Positions 22,729-32,591 of a DNA stretch of 64,000 nucleotides are shown piece after piece. Below the pieces are notes generated by a model, which searched no databases, was not told the DNA's origin, and saw only the letters and a program-made list of their open reading frames with translations. Source of the DNA: Vibrio breoganii. GTDB lineage: Bacteria > Pseudomonadota > Gammaproteobacteria > Enterobacterales > Vibrionaceae. The stretch's first letter is position 1; each line of letters starts with the position of its first letter. The DNA is taken from assembly GCF_001677275.1 (NCBI RefSeq), contig NZ_CP016177.1:1-64000 (forward strand), written 5' to 3'. Both the position numbers and the translations under genes were made by a program.

Positions 22729-22819
22729 AATATGCCCATCCTTAAGCACACAATCGCGTATAACCTGTTATGGTAACAATAACATCAAACAAACGTTACT
22801 GCTTTTAAAAGGATTTATG

Positions 22820-23596
22820 ATGAAGAAGTTACTTTTGGCGTTGGGCCTTTCTATTTTGTCACTGTTACCAGCAATGGCCGAAACCAGCCGATTACAAGAG
22901 ATCTTAAACAAGGGAGTGTTGAGGGTAGGTACAACCGGTGATTGGAATCCAATGACCATGAAAAACCCAGCAGACAATAGCTACCGTGGCTTTGATATTG
23001 ATGTAACCACGGAGTTGGCAAAAGATTTAGGTGTGAAGGTGGAGTATGTAGCCACTGACTGGAAAACTTTGGTTAACGGCATAACAGCCAACAAGTACGA
23101 TATTACCGGTAGTGCATCACTGAATATGTCTCGCGCTAAAGTAGCAGGCTACAGCCAACCCTATTTCTACTTGGCATTCGTACCAGTAGTTCCGAAAAAA
23201 GACCTAGATAAGTATTCTGATTGGGCTGATTTCAACAAGCCTGACATCAAGGTTGCAGCAACACTGGGTACGGTACAAGAGAAGATGGTGAAAGAGTTCT
23301 TCCCAGAAGCACAACACATCGTTATTGAAGCGCCGGCTCGTGATTTTCAAGAGTTACTGGCACGAAGAGCCAATGTATCCGTAACCTCAAATGTCGAAGC
23401 CGCAACGCTGGTGGAGAAGTTTAAGCAATTGGCTGTAGTTCCGGTTGCAGAACCAAAGAACCCAACGCCGATCTCTATGCTACTGCCACAAAACGATCAG
23501 GTATGGATCAACTATGTGAACCATTGGGTTGAGTTGAAAACGACCCAAGGATTTTTTGACAAAACCGCTAAGAAATGGGGCTTAACCAGCCTGTAG
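22820..23596 (+). CDS. Periplasmic family 3 solute-binding protein (PheC-like)
   Basis: A 258-residue secreted protein: signal peptide MKKLLLALGLSILSLLPAMA (cleaved near residue 20) and one family 3 solute-binding domain. The start of the mature protein, S-R-L-x-E-I-L-x-K-G-V-L-R-V-G-T-T-G-D, resembles periplasmic cyclohexadienyl/arogenate dehydratase PheC as much as amino-acid binding proteins, so an enzymatic role is possible. Divergence from the permease gene favours a transport role. ATG 22820 lies six bases after AAAAGGA; ATG 22817 is a near equal. A terminator follows at 23618. Confidence 0.8.
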   Translation: MKKLLLALGLSILSLLPAMAETSRLQEILNKGVLRVGTTGDWNPMTMKNPADNSYRGFDIDVTTELAKDLGVKVEYVATDWKTLVNGITANKYDITGSASLNMSRAKVAGYSQPYFYLAFVPVVPKKDLDKYSDWADFNKPDIKVAATLGTVQEKMVKEFFPEAQHIVIEAPARDFQELLARRANVSVTSNVEAATLVEKFKQLAVVPVAEPKNPTPISMLLPQNDQVWINYVNHWVELKTTQGFFDKTAKKWGLTSL

Positions 23597-23617
23597 TGGA
23601 TTCATTTTTGATAAACG

Positions 23618-23646
23618 AAGGGAGCGATGATTCGCTCCCTTTTTTG
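23618..23646. terminator. Terminator between the binding-protein gene and punC
   Basis: AAGGGAGCGA (23618-23627) / TCGCTCCCTT (23632-23641), loop TGAT, then TTTTT. The converging punC ends four bases later and may use the same hairpin. Confidence 0.87.
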
Positions 23647-23649
23647 ATC

Positions 23650-24828
23650 TTATTGAGCGGTTGCCTCAACTAAATCATTCTTTTGACGTGTCAACAGGAT
23701 TCCGCCCGCCAGACCGACTAGACAGACGATCATAGTCCAACCAGTGGCAACGAGTGCTTGCTGAGCAAAGAACGCCACCAGCATGCTTGCCATACTACTA
23801 ACACAGATCTGTATGCTGTTTTGCAGTCCAGCCGCTGTTGCTGGGTTGTTTTGCGCACTCGATAGCGCACGGTTAACCACGATTGGGTAAAGCGCACCAT
23901 TGGCCACTGCCACAAAACAAAATGGCAAAAGAACCGGCCAGATAGAGGTCAAGGTGCTTTGGCTTGCAACAAATACCGCGACAACAGCCACCGTAAACAG
24001 CATTAGAAGTACTGGCAATACCTTGCTGTCACCATAGCGCTCTACAGACTTCTTCCCGAAATAACCACCCACCATAAAGGCGATAGTTTGAGGTATAAAG
24101 CTCATGCCAATATCTTTTGCTGAGTAACCCAGCTGAGTCATGATCTCTGGCATACCGGTTAAGTAGGCAAAGAATACCGCAGAGGTCATTGAGAATATGA
24201 TGACATTGCCGATAAAGGTGCGGTTTTTGGTAAGAGATACCAGATCAGATTTTAGAGAAACGCTCTTAACTGGCTTAGCTTCTTTTGGCTGTCTAGCGGT
24301 AACGAACAGCAATACTGCACCAATCATTGCCAACGCAACGAAGATGCTTTCCCAGCCTAAAGTGGTGTTTAAAAGCACACCTAGCTGAGGAGCCAGAGCG
24401 GGCGATAAAGCCACTAGAGGCATAATAGACGCGAAGATGCGCTGGCGGTCATCGGCGCTGTAGCGCTGAATCACCATAGCTTGCCAAATAACCGTTGGTG
24501 CACACACGCCAATCGCTTGGATAAATCTAAATACCAACAGTTGAGAAACGGTGAAGCTTAAGCTGATACCGATTGAAGCAACGGTAAAGATCGCTAGGCC
24601 TAACGCAAGAGTGCTTCGTAGACCAAATCGGTCAGAAAGGATACCCCATGCCAATTGGCCAACCGCTAGACCAACCAAAAAGATGCTTAGAGACAGGGCA
24701 ATAGGCTCAGGGCCTGTGGCAAAGTCGGCTTGCAGAGTTTGGAATGCAGGCAGGTACATATCGGTAGCGATAAAACCAAGCATAGAGAGTAGGGCTAGGT
24801 AACCCATTTGTAGTTTGCTGACGGACAT
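23650..24828 (-). CDS. punC: Bcr/CflA-family MFS transporter, PunC-like purine nucleoside transporter
   Basis: Major-facilitator protein with 392 residues and 12 predicted helices. It has the Bcr/CflA N-terminus LGFIATDMYLPAFQTLQADF (about 17-36), the loop 2-3 motif GxLSDRFGLR (GILSDRFGLR) and MPLVALSPALAPQLG. From memory it closely resembles E. coli PunC (YdhC), including the segments LGYSAKDIGMSFIPQTIAF and VANGALYPIVV. The divergent neighbour is a LysR protein resembling PunR, the known punC activator, which strengthens this call. A general drug exporter is the alternative. Confidence 0.8.
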   Translation of the reverse strand: MSVSKLQMGYLALLSMLGFIATDMYLPAFQTLQADFATGPEPIALSLSIFLVGLAVGQLAWGILSDRFGLRSTLALGLAIFTVASIGISLSFTVSQLLVFRFIQAIGVCAPTVIWQAMVIQRYSADDRQRIFASIMPLVALSPALAPQLGVLLNTTLGWESIFVALAMIGAVLLFVTARQPKEAKPVKSVSLKSDLVSLTKNRTFIGNVIIFSMTSAVFFAYLTGMPEIMTQLGYSAKDIGMSFIPQTIAFMVGGYFGKKSVERYGDSKVLPVLLMLFTVAVVAVFVASQSTLTSIWPVLLPFCFVAVANGALYPIVVNRALSSAQNNPATAAGLQNSIQICVSSMASMLVAFFAQQALVATGWTMIVCLVGLAGGILLTRQKNDLVEATAQ

Positions 24829-24848
24829 TGGAAACCATTTCAGAGAAT

Positions 24849-24892
24849 TAATTTGTTGTCGGGCATTCTAAATTGGCTTAAACAACAAATTA
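24849..24892. promoter_or_regulatory. Inverted repeat in the punC/punR intergenic region, candidate PunR operator
   Basis: TAATTTGTTG (24849-24858) and CAACAAATTA (24883-24892) form a perfect 10-bp inverted repeat, arms 24 bp apart, in the 106-bp gap between the divergent genes. LysR regulators commonly bind spaced dyads in such gaps. Assignment to PunR is inference. Confidence 0.5.
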
Positions 24893-24934
24893 AGCGCTAA
24901 AATATGTGGTTATCTATCAAAAAATTTGAAAGCT

Positions 24935-25840
24935 ATGTTATCTCAGAAGAACTTTGAATTATTGGATGTGGTGGCTCGTCTTGGCAGTTTCTCCGCTGCT
25001 GCTGAGTATCTACACAAGGTGCCATCAGCAGTGAGCTATTCGGTGAGGCAAATAGAGCTTGAGCTTGATGTGCTGTTGTTTCGGCGCTTGCCTCGCAGAG
25101 TTGAGCTGACGCCAGCAGGGGAGATCTTCCTAGAACAAGTACGATCTATGCTGCGTCAAATTGAAGAGGCTAAAGCGCAGGCCAAGCGCACTGCGCAAGG
25201 TTGGCAACAAACCCTGAAGATCACGCTCGATAACATAGTGAAACTGGATAACCTGCAACACCTTATCGATGATTTTTATAAGCAATTTGATTTTGCAGAG
25301 CTGCAGATCAATATGGAGGTATTTAATGGTTCGTGGGAAGCCATAGCCCAAGAGCGTGCGGATATTGTTCTTGGAGCAACCTCAGCCATTCCAGTGAGTG
25401 GCGATTTCGGTATCAAGGATATGGGGAAAATGAATTGGGTATTCGTGTGCTCTCCGCTACATCCGTTGACCCAGAAATCCAGCCTTAAGGTTGAAGATGT
25501 AGCCGCCTTTCCTAGTGTAAGCCTTGATGACACCTCTAGAGTCCTCCCTAAGCGGCACCAGACGCTGTTTACGAACCAGAGGCGGCTTCTTACGCCTAAT
25601 TGGCATACTGCCATACGTTGCGTTAAAGAGGGCGTTGGTGTTGGGTTTATGCCTGAGCACATTGCCAAGGCCTTAGTCAGTAACAAGGAGCTGGTTACGC
25701 TCAGTATTGATTTCCAGGCTCCGCCGAGTGAGTGCTGCATGGTGTGGCGAAAAGACAGCAGTAATAAGCTGATTGAGTGGATGCTCAATTATCTGGGTGA
25801 TGAGGATAAACTTCATCAAGACTGGATCAAGAGCGAATAA
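24935..25840 (+). CDS. punR: LysR-type regulator, PunR-like activator of punC
   Basis: A 301-residue LysR transcription factor: winged helix-turn-helix at about 4-62 (LGSFSAAAEYLHKVPSAVSYSVRQIE), linker helix, and two-lobed effector domain (about 90-295). From memory it resembles E. coli PunR (YdhB) along its length, for example IDNIV-like TLDNIV, INMEVFNGSWEA and DDTSRVLPKR. In E. coli PunR senses purine nucleosides and activates punC. ATG 24935 aligns with the E. coli start; a TTG nine bases upstream adds three residues and lacks a ribosome site. Confidence 0.82.
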   Translation: MLSQKNFELLDVVARLGSFSAAAEYLHKVPSAVSYSVRQIELELDVLLFRRLPRRVELTPAGEIFLEQVRSMLRQIEEAKAQAKRTAQGWQQTLKITLDNIVKLDNLQHLIDDFYKQFDFAELQINMEVFNGSWEAIAQERADIVLGATSAIPVSGDFGIKDMGKMNWVFVCSPLHPLTQKSSLKVEDVAAFPSVSLDDTSRVLPKRHQTLFTNQRRLLTPNWHTAIRCVKEGVGVGFMPEHIAKALVSNKELVTLSIDFQAPPSECCMVWRKDSSNKLIEWMLNYLGDEDKLHQDWIKSE

Positions 25841-25866
25841 AAAAGCAGCCCGTAGGCTGCTTTAGT
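25838..25866. terminator. Bidirectional terminator between punR and ilvA
   Basis: AAAGCAGCC (25842-25850) / GGCTGCTTT (25855-25863), loop CGTA. It has an A run on the left and T on the right, so it can end punR and the converging ilv operon. Confidence 0.8.
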
Positions 25867-25907
25867 AATAGCGTTGCTGTAGGTCTTAGCTAATCGTTAG
25901 GTAATCG

Positions 25908-27440
25908 TTAGCTAAGAAAGAAGCGGTAGGACGGGTTATCCGACTCGTCTTTATAGCCATAGCCTAGCTCTTCTAAGTGACTTGAGAAGCGTTCAATATC
26001 ATCTTCTGTCAGCTCAAATCCACACAGCACACGGCCGTAATCGGCACCGTGGTTACGGTAGTTGAATAGGCTGATGTTCCAATGAGTACCTAGCGTACTT
26101 AAGAACTTAACCAGCGCGCCTGGGTATTCCGGGAACTCAAAGCTGTATAAGCGCTCTTGCAGTGGTTTTTTCGGCTTACCACCGACCATATAACGCACGT
26201 GCAGTTTCGCCATCTCATCATCGGACAAATCAACAACCGGGTATCCACCCTCTTGCAGATCGGCGATGATGCTATCAAGTTCAGCCTGTCCTTCAAGTAA
26301 GCGAACACCGACAAAGATATTCGCTTGCTCGTCATCGTTATAGCGGTAGTTAAACTCAGTCACCGCGCGACCACCGATCAGGTTGCAGAACTCAAAGAAT
26401 GCGCCTTGACGCTCTGGGATAGTCACCGCCAGTAAGCCCTCACGTTTTTCACCCAATTCACAGCGCTCAGAAACATAACGCAAGCCATGGAAATTGGTGT
26501 TTGCACCCGACAAAACCGTGGCAAGCTTGTTGTTCTTCAGCTCATTTTGCTCTGCGAATTTCTTCAATCCAGCCAGTGCTAACGCACCTGAAGGCTCGGC
26601 AATAGCGCGAGTATCTTCGAAGATATCCTTAACTGCGGCGCAGATTTCATCGCTAGACACAGTAATGTGTCCGTCGATATTCTCGTTGCACAGACGGAAG
26701 GTTTCGCTACCGATCTGCTTAACAGCCACACCATCGGCGAACATGCTTACTTGATCTAGGGTTACGGGGTGTCCAGCGTCTAATGCCGCTTTCAAACACG
26801 CAGAGTCTTCCGGCTCAACCGCAATAACCTTGATGTTTGGCATTAGCTGCTTAACCAATACCGATACACCTGCGGCCAAACCGCCGCCACCGACAGGAAC
26901 AAAGATGTAATCCAAGTGACCGTTTTGCTGGATCATCTCCATGCCAATCGTGCCTTGACCTGCAATCACTAGCGGGTGATCAAAGGGCGGCACGAAGGTA
27001 TAGCCATGCAGCTCAGAAAGACGCACAGCCTCAGCCTTAGCCTCATCAAAGTTACTGCCATGCAGTACAACAGTGCCGCCGAAAGCTCGAACGGCGTCGA
27101 CCTTGATATCGGGCGTCGTTTTTGGCATCACAATAGTGGTGTTGATGCCAAGCTTAGTGCCAGAGTACGCCATACCTTGAGCATGGTTTCCTGCCGATGC
27201 AGCGATGACGCCTGCCTGCTTTTGCTCTTCAGTTAGGCTGGCGACCATGTTGTAGGCGCCGCGCAATTTGAAGGAGTGAACCGGCTGGCGATCTTCTCGT
27301 TTTATCTGAATATCATTGTGTAATCGCTCCGATAAACGAGGCATATCTTGCAACTGAGTTACCGTTGCTACCTCATAGATCGGTGCACGCAGAATTTGGC
27401 GCAGATAATCTGCGCCAGACAGTGGGGTAGTAAGACTCAT
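25908..27440 (-). CDS. ilvA: Threonine deaminase, biosynthetic (threonine ammonia-lyase)
   Basis: PLP enzyme converting threonine to 2-oxobutanoate, the committed step to isoleucine. The 510-residue protein has the PLP lysine in VHSFKLRGAYN (K58), the glycine-rich phosphate loop GGGGLAAG, and two C-terminal ACT-like regulatory domains (about 330-510) for isoleucine feedback, so it is the biosynthetic, not catabolic, form. ATG 27440 follows GAGGAG and gives MSLTTPLSG; the longer open frame overlapping ilvD is not needed. Last gene of ilvLGMEDA. Confidence 0.96.
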   Translation of the reverse strand: MSLTTPLSGADYLRQILRAPIYEVATVTQLQDMPRLSERLHNDIQIKREDRQPVHSFKLRGAYNMVASLTEEQKQAGVIAASAGNHAQGMAYSGTKLGINTTIVMPKTTPDIKVDAVRAFGGTVVLHGSNFDEAKAEAVRLSELHGYTFVPPFDHPLVIAGQGTIGMEMIQQNGHLDYIFVPVGGGGLAAGVSVLVKQLMPNIKVIAVEPEDSACLKAALDAGHPVTLDQVSMFADGVAVKQIGSETFRLCNENIDGHITVSSDEICAAVKDIFEDTRAIAEPSGALALAGLKKFAEQNELKNNKLATVLSGANTNFHGLRYVSERCELGEKREGLLAVTIPERQGAFFEFCNLIGGRAVTEFNYRYNDDEQANIFVGVRLLEGQAELDSIIADLQEGGYPVVDLSDDEMAKLHVRYMVGGKPKKPLQERLYSFEFPEYPGALVKFLSTLGTHWNISLFNYRNHGADYGRVLCGFELTEDDIERFSSHLEELGYGYKDESDNPSYRFFLS

Positions 27441-27444
27441 AGTC

Positions 27445-29286
27445 TTACTCCTCAAACTTAGACTTATCTCTTACCGCGCCTTTGTCTGCACTGGTTGCCA
27501 TGCTTGCGTAGGCTTTAAGAGCAAACGAAACAGAGCGCTCACGAGACACAGGTTTCCAGCCAAGCTTATCTTGAGCTTCACGGCGATCAGCCAGTTCTGC
27601 TTCAGAAACAAGTAGCTCGATGGTGCGGTTAGGAATATCGATAGCAACTTGGTCGCCGGAATTTACTAGACCGATAATGCCACCAGCAGCTGCTTCTGGA
27701 GAAGCATGACCAATAGACAGACCCGCAGTACCGCCAGAGAAGCGACCATCGGTAAGCAGAGCACACTCTTTGCCAAGACCCATAGACTTAAGGTAAGTCG
27801 TTGGGTACAGCATTTCTTGCATACCTGGACCACCTTTAGGGCCCTCGTAGCGAATAATAACTACATCACCAGATTTCACCTTGCCACCCAAGATGCCGTC
27901 TACGGCGTCTTCTTGGCTTTCAAACACAACAGCAGGACCTGTGAATGTAAGAATGCTTTCATCTACGCCAGCGGTTTTTACGATACAACCATCCATCGCG
28001 ATGTTGCCCTTAAGAACAGCTAGGCCACCGTCTTGGCTATACGCATTCTCTTTGCTACGGATACAGCCAGCTTCGCGGTCGTCATCCAGAGATTCCCAGC
28101 GACAGTCTTGAGAGAAGGCTTTAGTGGTACGAATACCTGCAGGGCCTGCACGGAAGAAGGATTTCACATCCTCAGATTCCGTTTGCATGATGTCGTACTG
28201 AGCAAGTTGCTCATCCATTGAAAGGTCAAGAACAGTGCGCGCTTCGTTGTTTAGCAAGCCTGCACGGTTTAGCTCTCCTAAAATGGCCATTACGCCACCA
28301 GCACGGTGCACATCTTCCATGTGATACAGCGGAGTGGATGGTGCGACTTTACATAGGTTTGGTACGCGGCGAGACATCGCATCGATATCTTCCATGGTAA
28401 AGTCGACGTCACCTTCTTGAGCTGCAGCGATCAGGTGCAATACGGTGTTGGTTGAGCCGCCCATGGCAATATCTAGAGCTACGGCGTTTTCAAATGCTTT
28501 TTTAGATGCAATATTGCGAGGCAGTGCCGACTCATCGTCCTGCTCGTAGTAGCGCTTGGTTAGCTCTACAATACGTTTACCGGCATTGATGAACAGGCTT
28601 TCACGGTCTGCGTGAGTTGCCAGCATAGAGCCGTTACCCGGCTGAGAAAGACCTAGCGCTTCAGTTAGGCAGTTCATTGAGTTTGCGGTGAACATACCAG
28701 AACAAGAACCACATGTTGGACATGCGCTACGTTCAACTTGCTCGCTTTGCTCGTCAGATACCGTTGGATCGGCACTTTGCATCATGGCATCAACAAGGTC
28801 TAGCTTGATTAGCTGATCTGAAAGCTTGGTTTTACCCGCTTCCATTGGACCACCAGAGACAAAGATGACAGGGATGTTTAGGCGCATAGAGGCCATTAGC
28901 ATTCCTGGAGTGATTTTGTCGCAGTTTGAGATACACACCATAGCATCGGCACAGTGTGCATTCACCATGTACTCTACCGAGTCTGCGATAAGCTCGCGTG
29001 AGGGTAGAGAGTACAGCATGCCGCCGTGACCCATTGCGATACCATCATCAACAGCGATGGTGTTAAATTCTTTAGCGATACCACCGGCTTGCTCGATTTC
29101 TCTCGCAACCAGTTGACCCATGTCTTTAAGGTGAACGTGTCCTGGTACGAACTGAGTAAATGAGTTTACGACAGCAATAATCGGCTTACCGAAATCTTCG
29201 TCTTTTACTCCAGTTGCGCGCCATAGTGCGCGTGCGCCAGCCATGTTTCGGCCGTGAGTAGTCGTTGCGCTACGATAGATTGGCAT
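27445..29286 (-). CDS. ilvD: Dihydroxy-acid dehydratase
   Basis: Fe-S enzyme dehydrating dihydroxy acids to the 2-oxo acids of valine and isoleucine. The 613-residue protein contains cluster-ligand cysteines in [10 protein letters not shown] (about 121-130) and [24 protein letters not shown] sequence (about 193-211), and the C-terminal [20 protein letters not shown] signature. Full length. It starts nine bases after ilvE ends; ilvA begins four bases after its stop. Confidence 0.97.
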   Translation of the reverse strand: MPIYRSATTTHGRNMAGARALWRATGVKDEDFGKPIIAVVNSFTQFVPGHVHLKDMGQLVAREIEQAGGIAKEFNTIAVDDGIAMGHGGMLYSLPSRELIADSVEYMVNAHCADAMVCISNCDKITPGMLMASMRLNIPVIFVSGGPMEAGKTKLSDQLIKLDLVDAMMQSADPTVSDEQSEQVERSACPTCGSCSGMFTANSMNCLTEALGLSQPGNGSMLATHADRESLFINAGKRIVELTKRYYEQDDESALPRNIASKKAFENAVALDIAMGGSTNTVLHLIAAAQEGDVDFTMEDIDAMSRRVPNLCKVAPSTPLYHMEDVHRAGGVMAILGELNRAGLLNNEARTVLDLSMDEQLAQYDIMQTESEDVKSFFRAGPAGIRTTKAFSQDCRWESLDDDREAGCIRSKENAYSQDGGLAVLKGNIAMDGCIVKTAGVDESILTFTGPAVVFESQEDAVDGILGGKVKSGDVVIIRYEGPKGGPGMQEMLYPTTYLKSMGLGKECALLTDGRFSGGTAGLSIGHASPEAAAGGIIGLVNSGDQVAIDIPNRTIELLVSEAELADRREAQDKLGWKPVSRERSVSFALKAYASMATSADKGAVRDKSKFEE

Positions 29287-29295
29287 AATTCTTCC

Positions 29296-30240
29296 TTATT
29301 TCTCTGCGTCAGCTGGGTAAACGTAGTCTAACCAGCCCCACTTATCTTCAGTTGTGCCATTAAATAGGCCAAAGTATGTTTCTTGTAGATCTTTCGTGAT
29401 TGGACCGCGCTTACCTTCGCCTACGACAATTTGGTCGACAGAGCGAACTGGAACGATCTCAGCGGCAGTGCCGGTCATGAAGATCTCATCAGCTAGATAC
29501 AAGGCTTCGCGAGCAATGTTCGATTCAACAATCTCGTAGCCTTTATCGCGCGCTAGAACCATGATGGAATCACGAGTGATACCCGGCAGGATTGCTGCTG
29601 TTGCTGGTGGGGTGATGATAACGCCATCTTTAACCACAAAGATGTTCTCGCCAGCACCTTCAGATAGGTAACCATCAACACTTAGCGCGATACCTTCATC
29701 GTAACCGTGACGACGAGCTTCACCACCAACAAGTAGTGATGATAGGTAGTTACCGCCAGCTTTAGCTGCGGTTGGGATGGTGTTTGGTGCTGCACGATTC
29801 CAGCTAGAGATCATAGCGTCAACGCCATTTTCCAGAGCTTCTTCACCTAGGTATGAACCCCAAGGGAAGGCTGCGATGATCAGCTCCATCTCTGAATCCA
29901 CAGGAGGACAAACACCTAGGCCAACATTACCGACAAAACCCAGTGGGCGAATGTAGGCACTTTCTAGTTTGTTTACGCGAATGGTTTCGCGAGTGGCTTC
30001 CATGATTTCCTCAATCGTGTAAGGGATTGGGAAGCGATAGATTTTTGCTGAGTTCTTAAGGCGCTTTGCGTGTTCTGGATGACGGAAAACAATTGGGCCT
30101 TTAGGTGTGTTGTAACAACGAACACCTTCGAATACTGAAGTACCGTAATGCATTGCATGAGTGAGCACGTGTACGTTGGCTTCTGCCCACGGAACCATTT
30201 CACCGTTAAACCAAATAAAATCTGCTGTCTTTGTAGCCAT
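29296..30240 (-). CDS. ilvE: Branched-chain amino-acid aminotransferase
   Basis: PLP class IV aminotransferase for the last step of leucine, isoleucine and valine synthesis. It is 314 residues long with the PLP lysine at K160 (TAAKAGGNY), the same number as in E. coli IlvE. The class IV signature E-G-A-G-E-N-I-F-V-V follows at about 203-212. The start is ATG 30240, eleven bases from ilvM. Confidence 0.97.
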   Translation of the reverse strand: MATKTADFIWFNGEMVPWAEANVHVLTHAMHYGTSVFEGVRCYNTPKGPIVFRHPEHAKRLKNSAKIYRFPIPYTIEEIMEATRETIRVNKLESAYIRPLGFVGNVGLGVCPPVDSEMELIIAAFPWGSYLGEEALENGVDAMISSWNRAAPNTIPTAAKAGGNYLSSLLVGGEARRHGYDEGIALSVDGYLSEGAGENIFVVKDGVIITPPATAAILPGITRDSIMVLARDKGYEIVESNIAREALYLADEIFMTGTAAEIVPVRSVDQIVVGEGKRGPITKDLQETYFGLFNGTTEDKWGWLDYVYPADAEK

Positions 30241-30251
30241 TGCTGCTTTCC

Positions 30252-30536
30252 TTATGCGCTCACTTTGTGCTGTAAATTGTTGTTAGGGAGTTCGTTGTTG
30301 TCGATCTTGATGACATCTACGCTAATCACATCCCACAGTTTTTCAATCTGATTGGTTAAAAATGTGATGGGACGTTCACTGTCGACAATGATCTCCACAC
30401 TGGCGATCTTGCTCTGATGATTCTGCGTGCCAGCAACCTGACGAACGGTAAAACCACGATGACGGACAACGCGTAATACACGCTCCAACAACACTGGCTT
30501 ATCATCCGCTTTAATATCTAGTAAGTATCTTTCCAT
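30252..30536 (-). CDS. ilvM: Acetolactate synthase II small subunit
   Basis: Regulatory subunit of acetohydroxyacid synthase II, 94 residues, one ACT-like domain opening Y-L-L-D-I-K-A-D-D-K-P-V-L-L-E-R-V-L-R-V-V-R-H-R-G-F (typical IlvM/IlvN start). AHAS II is the valine-insensitive isozyme. It lies between ilvG and ilvE as in enterics. Length is slightly above E. coli IlvM (87). Confidence 0.93.
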   Translation of the reverse strand: MERYLLDIKADDKPVLLERVLRVVRHRGFTVRQVAGTQNHQSKIASVEIIVDSERPITFLTNQIEKLWDVISVDVIKIDNNELPNNNLQHKVSA

Positions 30537-30547
30537 GGTTGCCTCTA

Positions 30548-32194
30548 TTAGGTGTTCTCTAGCATGTCTTCATTGGATGCACCTGGTGGTACCAATGGCC
30601 ATACGTTTTCTTCTTCATCAATTAACACGTGCAGTAGATAAGCGGTTTTGCTCTCTAGCATTTCTTTCAATGCTGGCTCTACTTCTTCTTTCTTGGTGAT
30701 GGTTTTTCCTGGAATATCAAATGCTTTGGCCAGCATGATAAAGTCAGGGTTATCATCAAGGATGGTTTCGCTATGGCGACCATCGAAGAACAAGGATTGC
30801 CACTGGCGAACCATGCCCAAGCGTTGGTTATTGATTAAGACCATCTTTACAGGGATCTGGCGGCGTTTCAGAGTGCCAAGCTCTTGCACGTTCATCATGA
30901 ACGAGCCATCACCAGAGATAAGAATTGATTGATCATCAGGTCTTGCTACCGCAGCGCCCATGGCGGCTGGCAAACCAAAGCCCATAGTGCCTAGGCCTGC
31001 TGATGAGATAAAGTTCTGAGGGTCGCGAGGCTGAATATGCTGTGCTGCCCACATTTGATGCTGGCCAACATCGGTAGATACCATTGAGCTATCTGGCATC
31101 ATGTCTGACAGTTGCTTCATTAATAGTGGAGCAAAGATCAAATCACCTGGGTGGTCATAGCGCCATTTGAAGCCGCTACGTAGGCTCTCACAGTGGTGAA
31201 CCCAAGGCGTAATGTCATTTTCTAGGTGCAGTTGCGGCAAGATTTCACGCATATCACCACGCAAGATAGCGTTGGCATGACGCAGCTTGTTGAACTCTGC
31301 TTTATCGATATCTAGATGGATAATCTTGGCATGCGGTGCAAAGGTGTCTAATTTACCCGTCACTCGGTCATCGAAGCGCGCACCCACAACGATTAATAGG
31401 TCGGCCTCTTGCACAATAAGGTTAGCCGCTTTGGTGCCGTGCATACCCAACATACCAAGGTAGTGTGGGTCATGACGCTCAATAGTCCCCAATCCTTTTA
31501 GGGTACTTACCGATGGCATCGGGTTATCAGATAGAAACTGGCGAACGGTATCCGTTGCTTTAGCCAATTGAACACCGCCACCCACATACAACACTGGACG
31601 ACGACTCTCACGCAGTAGCGCTTGTGCTAGGCGATAATCCTCAGGCTGAGGTACAGGCATCATTGGTTGTTGGAATGCAGGAAATTCGGTATCTGGAGCT
31701 TGCGCTAGCTGAACGTCTTTTGCGATATCAACGATGACAGGTCCTGGGCGTCCTGCTTTTGCTACTTCAAACGCCTCAGCGAGTGTTGGAGCAAGGTCAT
31801 TGATATCAGTCACTAGATAGCTATGCTTGGTACAAGAGAGAGACATACCAATCACATCCATTTCTTGGAATGCATCGGTACCGATATGAGAACTCGCCAC
31901 CTGTCCGGTGATTGCAACAACTGGAACAGAATCAAGGAAGGCATCAGCAAGACCTGTTACTAGGTTGGTCGCTCCAGGTCCTGAAGTCGCCATGCACACT
32001 GCAACATCTTGTGTTGAGCGAGACATACCGATAGCAGCCATTGCTGCACCTTGCTCATGTCGGCAGAGGATATGCTCAACGCCACCATCGTACAATGCGT
32101 CGTAGATTGGCATGATAGCTCCGCCAGGATAGCCAAAGATGGTCTTAATACCTTGCTGGCGAAGTGCTTCTACTACTAATTGTGCACCCGTCAT
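30548..32194 (-). CDS. ilvG: Acetolactate synthase II large (catalytic) subunit
   Basis: ThDP/FAD enzyme condensing pyruvate with pyruvate or 2-oxobutanoate. The 548-residue frame is intact, unlike the frameshifted ilvG of E. coli K-12. Catalytic Glu47 lies in RHEQGA, and the ThDP motif runs from GDGSF to INN in the C-terminal third (about 430-460). A GGAG-type site precedes the ATG. Expression is controlled by the ilvL attenuator 109 bases upstream. Confidence 0.97.
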   Translation of the reverse strand: MTGAQLVVEALRQQGIKTIFGYPGGAIMPIYDALYDGGVEHILCRHEQGAAMAAIGMSRSTQDVAVCMATSGPGATNLVTGLADAFLDSVPVVAITGQVASSHIGTDAFQEMDVIGMSLSCTKHSYLVTDINDLAPTLAEAFEVAKAGRPGPVIVDIAKDVQLAQAPDTEFPAFQQPMMPVPQPEDYRLAQALLRESRRPVLYVGGGVQLAKATDTVRQFLSDNPMPSVSTLKGLGTIERHDPHYLGMLGMHGTKAANLIVQEADLLIVVGARFDDRVTGKLDTFAPHAKIIHLDIDKAEFNKLRHANAILRGDMREILPQLHLENDITPWVHHCESLRSGFKWRYDHPGDLIFAPLLMKQLSDMMPDSSMVSTDVGQHQMWAAQHIQPRDPQNFISSAGLGTMGFGLPAAMGAAVARPDDQSILISGDGSFMMNVQELGTLKRRQIPVKMVLINNQRLGMVRQWQSLFFDGRHSETILDDNPDFIMLAKAFDIPGKTITKKEEVEPALKEMLESKTAYLLHVLIDEEENVWPLVPPGASNEDMLENT

Positions 32195-32302
32195 TGGCCT
32201 TCTCCTTGTAATAAGGCAAATTGCTGCCTAGTTGTGTTCTCAGTCTTACTGCACATCTTGTGCTCCATTTCCAATCGTTGTCTCAATGAGACCTTTAAAA
32301 CT

Positions 32303-32338
32303 AAAAAAAAGCCCCCGAACTTTTCAGTGCGAGGGCTT
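32303..32338 (-). terminator. ilv operon attenuator
   Basis: On the minus strand AAGCCCTCG (32338-32330) pairs with CGGGGGCTT (32317-32309; one G-U) and runs into eight U (32310-32303). It starts 15 nt after the ilvL stop and ends 108 nt before ilvG, the geometry of a translational attenuator. Confidence 0.92.
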
Positions 32339-32353
32339 GTAAGTCTTGCTGTG

Positions 32354-32443
32354 CTAATTTGCGCCTACTCGCCCTCGCGCGGTGTGAATAATCACCACGA
32401 CAATCAGGTTCACCAGAGAAAGTAGTCGAAGAGTAGGTTGCAT
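32354..32443 (-). CDS. ilvL: ilv operon leader peptide
   Basis: A 29-residue leader: MQPTLRLLSLVNLIVVVIIH, then TARGRVGAN and TAG. Thirteen residues are Leu, Val or Ile; twelve of the fifteen at positions 5-19, including VVVII. It lies just before the attenuator and, like E. coli IlvL, should stall ribosomes when any branched-chain aminoacyl-tRNA is scarce, letting ilvGMEDA be read. It is too short for usual gene finders. The call rests on codon content, position and the terminator. Confidence 0.94.
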   Translation of the reverse strand: MQPTLRLLSLVNLIVVVIIHTARGRVGAN

Positions 32444-32591
32444 AATTCCCAAATAAAGTTGCACAGTGCTTATGCCATTAGTGGTATCACAATTTCTTGC
32501 GACCTGACAAGGAAAAACTCATTCTTTTTTCACTTACTCACAACATGTATACGGTCTAAACCCTATTAAGGGTCGTTAATTTTGGTGCTAT

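Noticed and set aside
30548..32194. Possible ilvG frameshift as in E. coli K-12
   Set aside because: The frame is open from ATG to stop with all expected motifs, so ilvG is intact.
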